From contig JASBTC010000118.1 of assembly GCA_030148625.1 (NCBI GenBank), positions 1 to 6,852 of the forward strand: a stretch of DNA of 6,852 nucleotides. Reading direction: 5' to 3'. Below the pieces are notes generated by a model, which saw nothing but the letters and a program-made list of their open reading frames with translations, searched no databases and was not told the DNA's origin. The DNA comes from Sphingobium sp. Its GTDB lineage: Bacteria > Pseudomonadota > Alphaproteobacteria > Sphingomonadales > Sphingomonadaceae. Below are positions 1 to 4,952 of this stretch, piece by piece (position 1 is the first letter of the stretch; every line of letters starts with the position of its first letter). The position numbers were made by a program, and so were the translations under genes.

Positions 1-255
1 GGCCGCGGCCCCGGCTGGCAGCGCGCCGCCGCCACCGGCAGCTTCTCGACCGCGCCGCAACGCGTGATGGAGGCACGGACCAGCGCGGTCAGCCTGGGCA
101 ATAAGGGCCGCAGCGACATCAGCCTGGGCATGCGCGTCTTCCACCAGAAATTCGGCTACGGCACCGTTGCCGAGATCGAGGGCAACAAGCTGGAGATCGA
201 TTTCGAGCAGGCCGGACGCAAGCGCGTGATGGACAGTTTCGTGACGCTCGGCTGA
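1..255 (+). CDS. uvrD: UvrD/PcrA-type ATP-dependent DNA helicase, C-terminal fragment
   Basis: Frame 1 is open from the left edge to a TGA at 253-255, giving the last 84 residues of a protein that begins outside the window. The tail GMRVFHQKFGYGTVAEIEGN, followed by LEIDFEQAGRKRVMDSFV, is the small Tudor-like C-terminal domain typical of superfamily 1 UvrD/PcrA helicases (pattern G-x-RV-x-H-x-KFG-x-G-x-V...F...G-x-K), which in PcrA/UvrD contacts RNA polymerase. The preceding stretch is a low-complexity linker. None of the helicase motifs is in view, so activity cannot be judged from here. The family unwinds DNA in nucleotide-excision and mismatch repair. The gene converges with the minus-strand membrane-protein gene, with 6 nt between the stop codons. 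A Rep-like or other UvrD paralogue cannot be excluded. Confidence 0.8.
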   Translation, partial: GRGPGWQRAAATGSFSTAPQRVMEARTSAVSLGNKGRSDISLGMRVFHQKFGYGTVAEIEGNKLEIDFEQAGRKRVMDSFVTLG

Positions 256-261
256 GAAAGT

Positions 262-930
262 TCAACTGAACAGAAGCGCGCCGATGCTGGCGGCAACCAC
301 GCATTCGATCATGGCAAGCGATGCGTTCCACAGGCCCTGCCAGCGCGAAACGCGCAGATGCCGTGCGAACCAGCCGATCTGGAGACCGCCATAGCAGAGC
401 AAGGCGACCAGGATCATGGCCAGGCCAAGCGGCGGCGCCCAGATCCAGGGAAGCTGAACGACGATCGTGGCGATCCCGAGCAGGAGCGCGAAGGGTGCCG
501 CGACATAGCATTGACTGTAGAATGGCGGCCGCAGTGTCGCGCGTTCGAGCCCGATCCGCTGCCTGCGGACCAGCCGCGTCGCCATGATCAGCGGAAACAG
601 GCTGAAGATCACGACGCGCAGCAGCACGAGATTGGTATCGCTGTCGATCAGGCCGGCCAGGCCGACATGGCTCTTCACGATGCTGTTCTCACCGACGACG
701 GCCAGTTCGATCGCATGGCCGAGAACGAGCGTGAGCAGCAGGAACAAGGGCGGACTGAGCGTATCGGTATATTGCCGCTCCGCTGAATCGCCGAGCTCAC
801 TGTCCGCATAATCCATCATCCTGCGCGGATAACGCAGCGTCCGCCACAGAGTGACCGGATAAAAGACCAGCCAGGACATGACTTCGTAGAGCAGTTCGTC
901 GAGCGATCGCAGCAGGTTGAAGAAATTCAT
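262..930 (-). CDS. Yip1-like / DUF-type integral membrane protein, function unknown
   Basis: This encodes 222 residues starting at the ATG complementary to 928-930; a weak purine stretch (GAAAGAA on the minus strand) lies just upstream. Five strongly hydrophobic segments are visible, at about residues 61-79, 101-120, 141-160, 165-187 and 203-221. They follow an N-terminal amphipathic region (about 14-30) and a charged loop (about 34-58). Five C-terminally clustered helices after a soluble N-terminus resemble Yip1-domain proteins, which in bacteria are uncharacterised inner-membrane proteins. No enzymatic motif is visible. The gene is divergent from the L,D-transpeptidase gene across 171 nt and convergent with the helicase gene, so it is probably transcribed alone. 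The opposite-strand open frames here are much less protein-like. The Yip1 assignment is a resemblance in layout, not a motif match. Confidence 0.72.
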   Translation of the reverse strand: MNFFNLLRSLDELLYEVMSWLVFYPVTLWRTLRYPRRMMDYADSELGDSAERQYTDTLSPPLFLLLTLVLGHAIELAVVGENSIVKSHVGLAGLIDSDTNLVLLRVVIFSLFPLIMATRLVRRQRIGLERATLRPPFYSQCYVAAPFALLLGIATIVVQLPWIWAPPLGLAMILVALLCYGGLQIGWFARHLRVSRWQGLWNASLAMIECVVAASIGALLFS

Positions 931-1059
931 CGTTCTTTCGCCCTCGCGTCCCGGCCCGCACCGCCCCCGGCCGGATCATCGTCATTTACCAATTAACATC
1001 TCGCCACGCCGTCGTCCCGTCCCGGCACAGCGGAAATCCGCCCCTTCTTCTCGCCCGCG

Positions 1060-1075
1060 CTTTGGGTAAACAAAG
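1060..1075. promoter_or_regulatory. Small inverted repeat in the divergent intergenic region 931-1101
   Basis: CTTTG and CAAAG are separated by GGTAAA, 26 nt upstream of the L,D-transpeptidase start, in a locally AT-richer patch of the 171-nt gap between divergent genes. It could be an operator or part of a promoter. No convincing -35/-10 pair was found for either gene in this gap, so the call is weak. Confidence 0.2.
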
Positions 1076-1101
1076 TGTGAATCGAACCGGGAGCATCGGC
1101 A

Positions 1102-1800
1102 GTGGCGGGCAAGGCAATGAAAAGCGCGATCGGCGCGGGCGTAAAGGCCTTTCTTGCCGTCGGCCTGATCGGAAGCGCAGTCGCGGCGAGCGGATTGCCC
1201 ACGAAGATGCTGCCCACCGCATCGCGCCCCAAGCCCGTGGCGACGCCCGCGACACCCAAGGCCGAAATCGCGCCGGCAACCGCGCCCATGCCGAAGGCCA
1301 CGCCCCGACCCGTCGCCGCCGAATCTGCCGAGCCTGCGCCCTATGTGATCAAGTCGGCGCTCCAGATTGACGGTCCGCTGAAACATGGCGCTTATGTGTG
1401 GAACGACGAGGGCGTTCCCGACGGGCCGATGCTGATCACTGTCGACCTCACGGCACAAACACTGTCGGTCTTCCGCGACGGCTATGAGATCGGCGTCGCC
1501 GTCATCCTCTATGGCGCGACCGACAAGCCGAGCCCGCTCGGCACCTTTCCGATCACGCAGATGAAAAAGCACCATATCTCGAATCTCTACAATGCGCCGA
1601 TGCCCTATATGCTGCGCCTGACCAATGACGGCGTCGCCATCCATGGCAGCGACGTGAAATGGGGATCTGCAACGCATGGCTGCATCGGCGTTCCCATCGA
1701 ATTCGCGAAATTGCTGTTCGATCAGGTCAGGCTGGGCGATCGCGTGATCATCACCGACGGACAGATGCTGCAGGTCGGCGCGAAGCTGCCCGCCGCCTGA
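1102..1800 (+). CDS. L,D-transpeptidase (YkuD domain), exported
   Basis: This encodes 232 residues. The GTG at 1102 is preferred because GGGAG at 1089-1093 sits 8 nt upstream; an ATG at 1117 would only remove five residues. Residues 7-29 form a signal peptide (Lys, then a hydrophobic Ala/Val/Gly/Leu core, probable cleavage near A28-A29). A Pro/Ala-rich linker follows (about 35-75), then a YkuD catalytic domain (about 103-225). YkuD enzymes use a cysteine to form 3-3 peptidoglycan cross-links or attach proteins to peptidoglycan in the periplasm. The expected catalytic elements are visible: HGS at 181-183 and THGC at 191-194, with His192 and Cys194. The residue two after the Cys is Gly (THGCIG) where most family members have Arg (SHGCIR). 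The gene stands alone, with a hairpin-rich element beginning 19 nt after its stop. The family is clear; the exact reaction is not. Confidence 0.9.
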   Translation: MAGKAMKSAIGAGVKAFLAVGLIGSAVAASGLPTKMLPTASRPKPVATPATPKAEIAPATAPMPKATPRPVAAESAEPAPYVIKSALQIDGPLKHGAYVWNDEGVPDGPMLITVDLTAQTLSVFRDGYEIGVAVILYGATDKPSPLGTFPITQMKKHHISNLYNAPMPYMLRLTNDGVAIHGSDVKWGSATHGCIGVPIEFAKLLFDQVRLGDRVIITDGQMLQVGAKLPAA

Positions 1801-1819
1801 GTTTTCGGTCGAAAAACAA

Positions 1820-1963
1820 GGCCAAATCTATGACTGTCTCTCCAGCGAAAGCTGGAGCCCATGCCATCCGTCAGCATCAGCGAGGTTGACGACATCGCTT
1901 AGGCTCCAGCCCTTCGACTTCGCTCAGGAGATCCTTTCGCTGGAGCGACAGATAGATTTGGCC
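1820..1963. mobile_element. MITE-like / REP-composite element with ~30-bp terminal inverted repeats
   Basis: The left arm 1820-1851 and the reverse complement of the right arm 1934-1963 match almost completely: GGCCAAATCTAT, then CTGTC, then CTCCAGCGAAAG, differing by a 2-nt insertion and one substitution. The 144-bp element is bracketed by ACAA at 1816-1819 and ACAA at 1964-1967, consistent with a 4-bp target-site duplication, although four matching bases can arise by chance. Inside it are a perfect 7-bp hairpin with a GAAA loop (1840-1857) and a second pair of arms, GCTCCAGC 1903-1910 and GCTGGAGC 1939-1946. It carries no believable gene; open frame that runs through it starts at a TTG inside the element and has no family similarity there. 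From memory, similar 'CTCCAGCGAAAGCTGGAG' hairpins are dispersed in sphingomonad genomes. It may be a MITE, a REP pair, or simply a large stem-loop between genes. Confidence 0.55.
1840..1857 (+). terminator. GAAA-loop hairpin downstream of the L,D-transpeptidase gene
   Basis: CTCCAGC-GAAA-GCTGGAG is a perfect 7-bp stem with a GNRA-type tetraloop, 40 nt after the stop at 1800. It is not followed by a T-run, so intrinsic termination is doubtful. It may instead protect the 3' end of the transcript, or may only be part of the surrounding inverted-repeat element. Confidence 0.3.
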
Positions 1964-1986
1964 ACAATCATTTGTGACAATCTAAT
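1958..1986 (+). promoter_or_regulatory. Candidate sigma-70-type promoter for the Nudix-DUF47-pit operon
   Basis: TTGGCC (1958-1963) and TCTAAT (1981-1986) are separated by exactly 17 nt, matching TTGACA at 4 of 6 and TATAAT at 5 of 6 positions. Transcription would start near 1993, about 37 nt upstream of the likely start codon. The -35 lies on the right end of the inverted-repeat element, and the -10 lies between the first two Pho half-sites. This is pattern matching only; no start-site data exist here. Confidence 0.4.
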
Positions 1987-2013
1987 TACAGTTACGCTAC
2001 AGGCTCGTGACAA
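1974..2013 (-). promoter_or_regulatory. Four-half-site Pho box (PhoB binding sites), minus-strand orientation
   Basis: Read on the minus strand there are four 7-mers, TTGTCAC (2007-2013), CTGTAGC (1996-2002), CTGTAAT (1985-1991) and TTGTCAC (1974-1980), each separated by exactly 4 nt. This is the 11-bp periodicity of PhoB sites (consensus CTGTCAT, N4, CTGTCAT) and forms two tandem boxes. The genes downstream are a Pit phosphate transporter and its accessory protein, which fits Pho control. The array covers the candidate -10 and the predicted transcription start, and it ends 4 nt before the Shine-Dalgarno. No activated promoter could fit downstream of it, so repression by PhoB under phosphate starvation is the natural reading, as known for orfA-pit in Sinorhizobium meliloti. 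Confidence 0.72.
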
Positions 2014-2017
2014 CAAC

Positions 2018-2022
2018 AGGAG
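2018..2022 (+). promoter_or_regulatory. Shine-Dalgarno AGGAG without a canonical start codon behind it
   Basis: AGGAG is followed at 7-nt spacing by ATC (2030-2032), in frame with the Nudix domain and exactly where the family N-terminus (IRQIAALPY) begins. There is no ATG, GTG or TTG in frame at a usable distance. This site decides the start chosen for the downstream gene. Confidence 0.45.
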
Positions 2023-2029
2023 CCCGACC

Positions 2030-3145
2030 ATCCGGCAGATCGCCGCCCTTCCCTATTCGACCGACGAAACCGGCGCGATGCGCATCCTGCTGATCACGTC
2101 GCGGGAGACGCGGCGCTGGGTGATTCCCAAGGGCAATCGGATCAAGGGACTGGCCGCGCACCGCGCCGCCGAGGTGGAAGCGTTCGAGGAAGCGGGCATT
2201 GCCGGCGTCGCCTGTCCCGCGCCGCTCGGCCGTTACCAATATCGCAAGAATCGGCGCGACGGATCGGCGCGGACGGCGACGGTGGACGTGTTCCCGCTGG
2301 CCGTCACCGATCAGTCCAAAACCTGGCCCGAGCGGGACGAACGGGAGACACGCTGGTTTTCGGTGTCCGAAGCCGCCGAGGCCGTGGACGAACTCGATCT
2401 CAAGGCGATCATCGCGGCCTTCAGGGAGCCGCCACCGGCCCCGGGCCCATTGTATCGCGCAATATTATGGCTCCGCGAACAGGGAGCGGAAAGGATACCC
2501 ATGCTGCGCTGGTTCCAGGCATTGATGCCCAAGCAAGGCCGATTCTTCGAGCAGTTCGAGGATCATGCGGCGACGCTCGTCGCGGGCGCCGACGCGCTCG
2601 CCAAGCTGCTGAAGGGCGGGCCGGACATGGCGCGCCATTGTCAGGAGATCTTCGACCGCGAACATGAAGCGGACGACATCATCCGCGACGTGCTGCAGGA
2701 CGTCCGGCGCACCTTCGTCACGCCGTTCGACCGCAGCGCGATCACCGACCTGATCGGCGTCATGGACGATGCGATCGACCAGATGAACCAGACCGCCAAG
2801 GCGATCCAGCTGTTCGAAGTGACCGAATTCGCGCCGCAGATGCAGGATATGAGCGCGATCATCGTCGAGGCCGCACGGATCACCGCCGAGGCGATGCCGC
2901 TGCTGCGATCGCTCAACATCAACGCCCCGCGCCTGCACGACCTGACCGAGCGGCTGGTGAAGCTGGAAGGCCATGCCGACGAGATCCACGAAGCCGGCCT
3001 CAAGGCGCTGTTCAAGGCGGGCAAGAACGGCAATCCGATGACCTTCATCGTCGGACGCGAAATCTATAGCCATCTGGAAAAGGTCACCGACCGGTTCGAG
3101 GATGTCGCGAACGAGATCCAGGGTCTCGTGATCGATCACGCCTGA
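2030..3145 (+). CDS. Nudix hydrolase (DIPP-like) fused in frame to a DUF47/PhoU-like Pit accessory domain
   Basis: The frame runs unbroken from the Nudix domain into DUF47, giving 371 residues if translation starts at the ATC at 2030. That start is preferred because AGGAG lies 7 nt upstream; the alternatives are TTG at 1886 or 1958, inside the repeat element or before the Pho box, and ATG at 2078, which would cut the first strand of the Nudix fold. Residues ~1-143 form a Nudix domain of the diphosphoinositol-polyphosphate/ApnA-hydrolase type, marked by RRWVIPKGN and the Nudix box at 35-57 (bases 2132-2200). Metal-binding Glu at box positions 16, 19 and 20 and Gly22 are present. Box position 7 is Leu instead of Glu, and position 15 is Val instead of Arg. 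Such enzymes cleave X-linked nucleoside diphosphates or polyphosphates; the substrate here is unknown. A Pro-rich linker (~144-157) leads into DUF47, which starts at residue 158. pit follows 14 nt after the stop. Either one fusion protein or two products from internal initiation are possible. Confidence 0.7.
   Translation: MRQIAALPYSTDETGAMRILLITSRETRRWVIPKGNRIKGLAAHRAAEVEAFEEAGIAGVACPAPLGRYQYRKNRRDGSARTATVDVFPLAVTDQSKTWPERDERETRWFSVSEAAEAVDELDLKAIIAAFREPPPAPGPLYRAILWLREQGAERIPMLRWFQALMPKQGRFFEQFEDHAATLVAGADALAKLLKGGPDMARHCQEIFDREHEADDIIRDVLQDVRRTFVTPFDRSAITDLIGVMDDAIDQMNQTAKAIQLFEVTEFAPQMQDMSAIIVEAARITAEAMPLLRSLNINAPRLHDLTERLVKLEGHADEIHEAGLKALFKAGKNGNPMTFIVGREIYSHLEKVTDRFEDVANEIQGLVIDHA
2488..2503 (+). 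promoter_or_regulatory. Internal ribosome-binding site and ATG for a separate DUF47 product
   Basis: GGAAAGGA (2488-2495) lies 5 nt before the ATG at 2501, which is where stand-alone DUF47 proteins begin. This suggests the DUF47 domain can be made alone from within the longer frame, or that two once-separate genes lost the stop codon between them. Confidence 0.5.
2501..3145 (+). CDS. DUF47 family (PhoU-like) Pit accessory protein, as its own 214-residue product
   Basis: This is the same reading frame and stop as the fused gene, annotated from the internal ATG because the resulting 214 residues equal the usual family length and a Shine-Dalgarno precedes it. DUF47 proteins are all-helical PhoU-like bundles encoded next to pit genes. 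In Sinorhizobium meliloti the equivalent is OrfA of the orfA-pit operon. They are thought to modulate phosphate uptake through Pit in the cytoplasm. Visible family marks are FDREHEADDIIRDV (51-64), TFVTPFDR (71-78), VMDDAIDQM (87-95), EGHADEIHEAGLKALF (156-171) and EIYSHLEKVTDRFEDVANEI (187-206). The acidic E/DxxxD-like clusters correspond to the metal sites of PhoU proteins. The remaining uncertainty is whether the cell makes this, the Nudix-DUF47 fusion, or both. Confidence 0.8.
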   Translation: MLRWFQALMPKQGRFFEQFEDHAATLVAGADALAKLLKGGPDMARHCQEIFDREHEADDIIRDVLQDVRRTFVTPFDRSAITDLIGVMDDAIDQMNQTAKAIQLFEVTEFAPQMQDMSAIIVEAARITAEAMPLLRSLNINAPRLHDLTERLVKLEGHADEIHEAGLKALFKAGKNGNPMTFIVGREIYSHLEKVTDRFEDVANEIQGLVIDHA

Positions 3146-3159
3146 GCCGACGACCGCAC

Positions 3160-4167
3160 ATGGACGCCGCACATATCGCCTTTCCCTTGCTGATCGCGCT
3201 TATCGGCGTCGCATTGGCGTTCGATTTCCTCAACGGGCTGCACGACGCCGCCAATTCGATCGCGACGATCGTCTCCACCCGCGTGCTGCGCCCGCAATAT
3301 GCAGTCGCCTGGGCGGCGTTCTTCAACTTCATCGCCTTTCTCTTCTTCGGCCTCCATGTCGCCGAAACCGTCGGCAAGGGCATCGTCCAGGCCAATATCA
3401 TCGACGCGCAGGTGATTTTCGGCGCGCTGATGGGCGCGATCAGCTGGAATCTGATCACCTGGGCGCTCGGCATCCCGTCGAGCAGCAGCCATGCGCTGAT
3501 CGGCGGCCTGCTCGGCGCGGGCACCGCCAAGGCCGGGCTGTCCGCCGTGGTGTGGAGTGGCGTGTTCAAGACCAGTGCCGCGATCGTGATGTCGCCGGCG
3601 ATCGGCCTGTTCCTGGCCTTGATGCTGGTGCTGATCACATCCTGGCTGTTCGTGCGCTTCACCCCGCTTTCCGCCGACCGCTGGTTCCGCAAGCTCCAGC
3701 TCGTTTCAGCCTCGCTCTATTCGCTCGGCCATGGCGGCAACGACGCGCAGAAGACGATGGGGATCATCGCGGTGCTGCTCTATTCGCAGGGCATGCTTCA
3801 GGGCGAATTCCACGTTCCCTTCTGGGTCGTGATCTCGTGTCAGGCGGCGATGGGAATGGGCACGCTGTTCGGCGGATGGAAGATCGTCCACACCATGGGA
3901 TCGAAGATCACGCGCCTGACGCCGGCACAGGGTTTCTGCGCGGAAACGGGCGGCGCGATCACATTGTTCGCCGCCACCCATTTCGGCATCCCGGTTTCGA
4001 CGACGCACACCATCACCGGCGCGATCGTCGGCGTCGGCGCGTCGCGGCGGCTGTCGGCGGTGCGCTGGAACATCGCGTCGAGCATCGTCGTCGCCTGGGT
4101 CGTGACCCTGCCGGCGGCCGCGGTGATCGGTTCGCTCTTCTACTGGCTGACGACCTTCTTCGCCTGA
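3160..4167 (+). CDS. pit: Inorganic phosphate transporter, Pit family
   Basis: This 335-residue polytopic inner-membrane protein transports metal-phosphate coupled to protons, or to sodium in some members, and is the low-affinity constitutive phosphate uptake route. The two inverted family repeats are both visible: NGLHDAANS (25-33) pairs with GHGGNDAQKTMG (190-201), and GIPSSSSHALIG (104-115) pairs with GIPVSTTHTITG (276-287). About ten hydrophobic segments surround a polar central region (165-182). The length suits the short bacterial Pit form. The gene begins 14 nt after the DUF47 stop, and no clear Shine-Dalgarno precedes the ATG, so translation is probably coupled to the upstream gene. 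Expression should follow the upstream promoter and Pho box. Sulfate permeases of the CysP type belong to the same superfamily, but the DUF47 neighbour and Pho box favour phosphate. Confidence 0.92.
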   Translation: MDAAHIAFPLLIALIGVALAFDFLNGLHDAANSIATIVSTRVLRPQYAVAWAAFFNFIAFLFFGLHVAETVGKGIVQANIIDAQVIFGALMGAISWNLITWALGIPSSSSHALIGGLLGAGTAKAGLSAVVWSGVFKTSAAIVMSPAIGLFLALMLVLITSWLFVRFTPLSADRWFRKLQLVSASLYSLGHGGNDAQKTMGIIAVLLYSQGMLQGEFHVPFWVVISCQAAMGMGTLFGGWKIVHTMGSKITRLTPAQGFCAETGGAITLFAATHFGIPVSTTHTITGAIVGVGASRRLSAVRWNIASSIVVAWVVTLPAAAVIGSLFYWLTTFFA

Positions 4168-4226
4168 CATCGGAACCCGGCGGCAATGCGGCCCGTTCCT
4201 GCTCCACCCCCATGCAGGAGCGTGTC

Positions 4227-4721
4227 ATGACCAGCCCGCAAGAACTCGAAACCCGTTTCTGGAAGGCGTTGCGATCCGATCGCACGATGATGCTCGGGCT
4301 CGACGGGATCGCCGACGGTCATGCCCAGCCGATGACGGCACTGACCGACGAGGATACGGAACGCAGTCCGATCTGGTTCTTCACCACGCGGGACAATATG
4401 CTGGTGAAGGAAATGAAACTGGGTCACCGCGCGATCGCGCATTTCACATCGAAAGGACATGATCTGTTCGCGACGATCCACGGCGATCTCGTCATCGAGG
4501 ACGATCGCGGCATGATCGACCGGCTGTGGAATCGCTGGGTCGCCGCCTGGTTTCCCGGCGGAAAGGACGATCCCCAACTTCAGCTCATCCGCCTCGATCC
4601 AGAGCGCGCCCAGATCTGGCTCGACGAGAACAGCCTGTTCGCCGGAGCGAAGATGATGCTCGGTCTGGGCGATCCGAAACAGGATTATAAGGACAAGGTG
4701 GCCGAGGTTTCACTGGGCTGA
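4227..4721 (+). CDS. Pyridoxamine 5'-phosphate oxidase-like protein (general stress protein 26 family)
   Basis: This encodes 164 residues. The ATG at 4227 is chosen because CAGGAG (4215-4220) lies 6 nt upstream; the long open frame extending left of it is antisense-like shadow sequence within pit. The protein has the split-barrel flavin-binding fold of Pyridox_oxase_2/GSP26 proteins. Visible marks are ELETRFWKALRSDRTMMLGL at the N-terminus, SPIWFFTTRDNMLV (47-60), RAIAHFTSKGHDLFATIHGD (68-87), and the C-terminal WNRWVAAWFPGGKDDPQLQL and RLDPERAQIWLDENS stretches. Members bind FMN, FAD or F420 and are mostly linked to stress; few have a proven reaction, and true PdxH activity is not implied. 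It lies 59 nt after pit on the same strand, possibly co-transcribed, but a functional link is not evident. Confidence 0.85.
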   Translation: MTSPQELETRFWKALRSDRTMMLGLDGIADGHAQPMTALTDEDTERSPIWFFTTRDNMLVKEMKLGHRAIAHFTSKGHDLFATIHGDLVIEDDRGMIDRLWNRWVAAWFPGGKDDPQLQLIRLDPERAQIWLDENSLFAGAKMMLGLGDPKQDYKDKVAEVSLG

Positions 4722-4762
4722 CCGAAGGTCTCCGCCCGGCCTGATCGCGATGCCGTTCGGCG

Positions 4763-4952
4763 CCTGATTCACGCTCCCGTCGGAATCGCAAAGCGCTTCC
4801 AACGAGACCGATCAGGACATTGACTTCGAGCCTGATTCACGCTCCCGTTGGAATCGCAAAGCGCTTCCAACGAGACCGATCAGGACATTGGCTTCGAGCC
4901 TGATTCACGCTCCCGTTGGAATCGCAAAGCGCTTCCAACGGGAGCGATCAGG
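4763..4952. repeat. Three tandem copies of a 54-bp hairpin unit at 68-bp period
   Basis: Copies start at 4763, 4831 and 4899. Each runs CCTGATTCA, then an 18-nt arm, AAA, an 18-nt arm, and ATCAGG; a 14-nt spacer (ACATTG-R-CTTCGAG) separates them. Copies 1 and 2 differ by one base in the left arm and one in the spacer; copies 2 and 3 differ by two bases in the right arm. Arm mismatches fall from four (copy 1) to three (copy 2) to one (copy 3). The block fills nearly the whole gap between the GSP26-like gene and the MFS gene. The short remainder, 4722-4762, holds nothing recognisable. It may be a REP-like element expanded in tandem, or a set of RNA or protein binding sites. Confidence 0.9.

Noticed and set aside
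987..998. CtrA-like motif around TTACCAATTAAC upstream of the divergent genes
   Set aside because: It does not fit TTAA-N7-TTAA spacing and has no supporting promoter elements; an AT-rich patch in a GC-rich gap is enough to explain it.
982..1677. Minus-strand open frame of 231 codons opposite the L,D-transpeptidase gene
   Set aside because: It is Arg/Gly/His-rich without any domain, fully covered by a recognisable plus-strand YkuD protein.
1974..2013. Pho box serving an activated leftward promoter
   Set aside because: The half-site orientation would permit it, but to the left there is no minus-strand gene before the sense-oriented L,D-transpeptidase gene; the phosphate genes lie to the right.
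1886..2029. N-terminal extension of the Nudix-DUF47 frame back to a TTG at 1886
   Set aside because: The extra residues translate the right half of the inverted-repeat element and the Pho box, have no resemblance to a Nudix N-terminus, and no ribosome site precedes the TTG.
4198..4221. Possible hairpins (CCTGC/GCAGG or GCTCC/GGAGC) sequestering the ribosome site of the GSP26-like gene
   Set aside because: Both stems are only 5 bp with long loops and compete with each other; such pairings are expected by chance in GC-rich DNA.
3552..4226. Left extension of the GSP26-like frame through pit
   Set aside because: It is an Arg/Ala/Asp-rich shadow frame inside the clear Pit gene; the ATG at 4227 with CAGGAG marks the true start.
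4763..4952. CRISPR array interpretation of the three regularly spaced repeats
   Set aside because: The spacers are near-identical to each other (14 nt, one base different), the repeat units are 54 nt and there are no cas genes; it is a tandem duplication of a hairpin.
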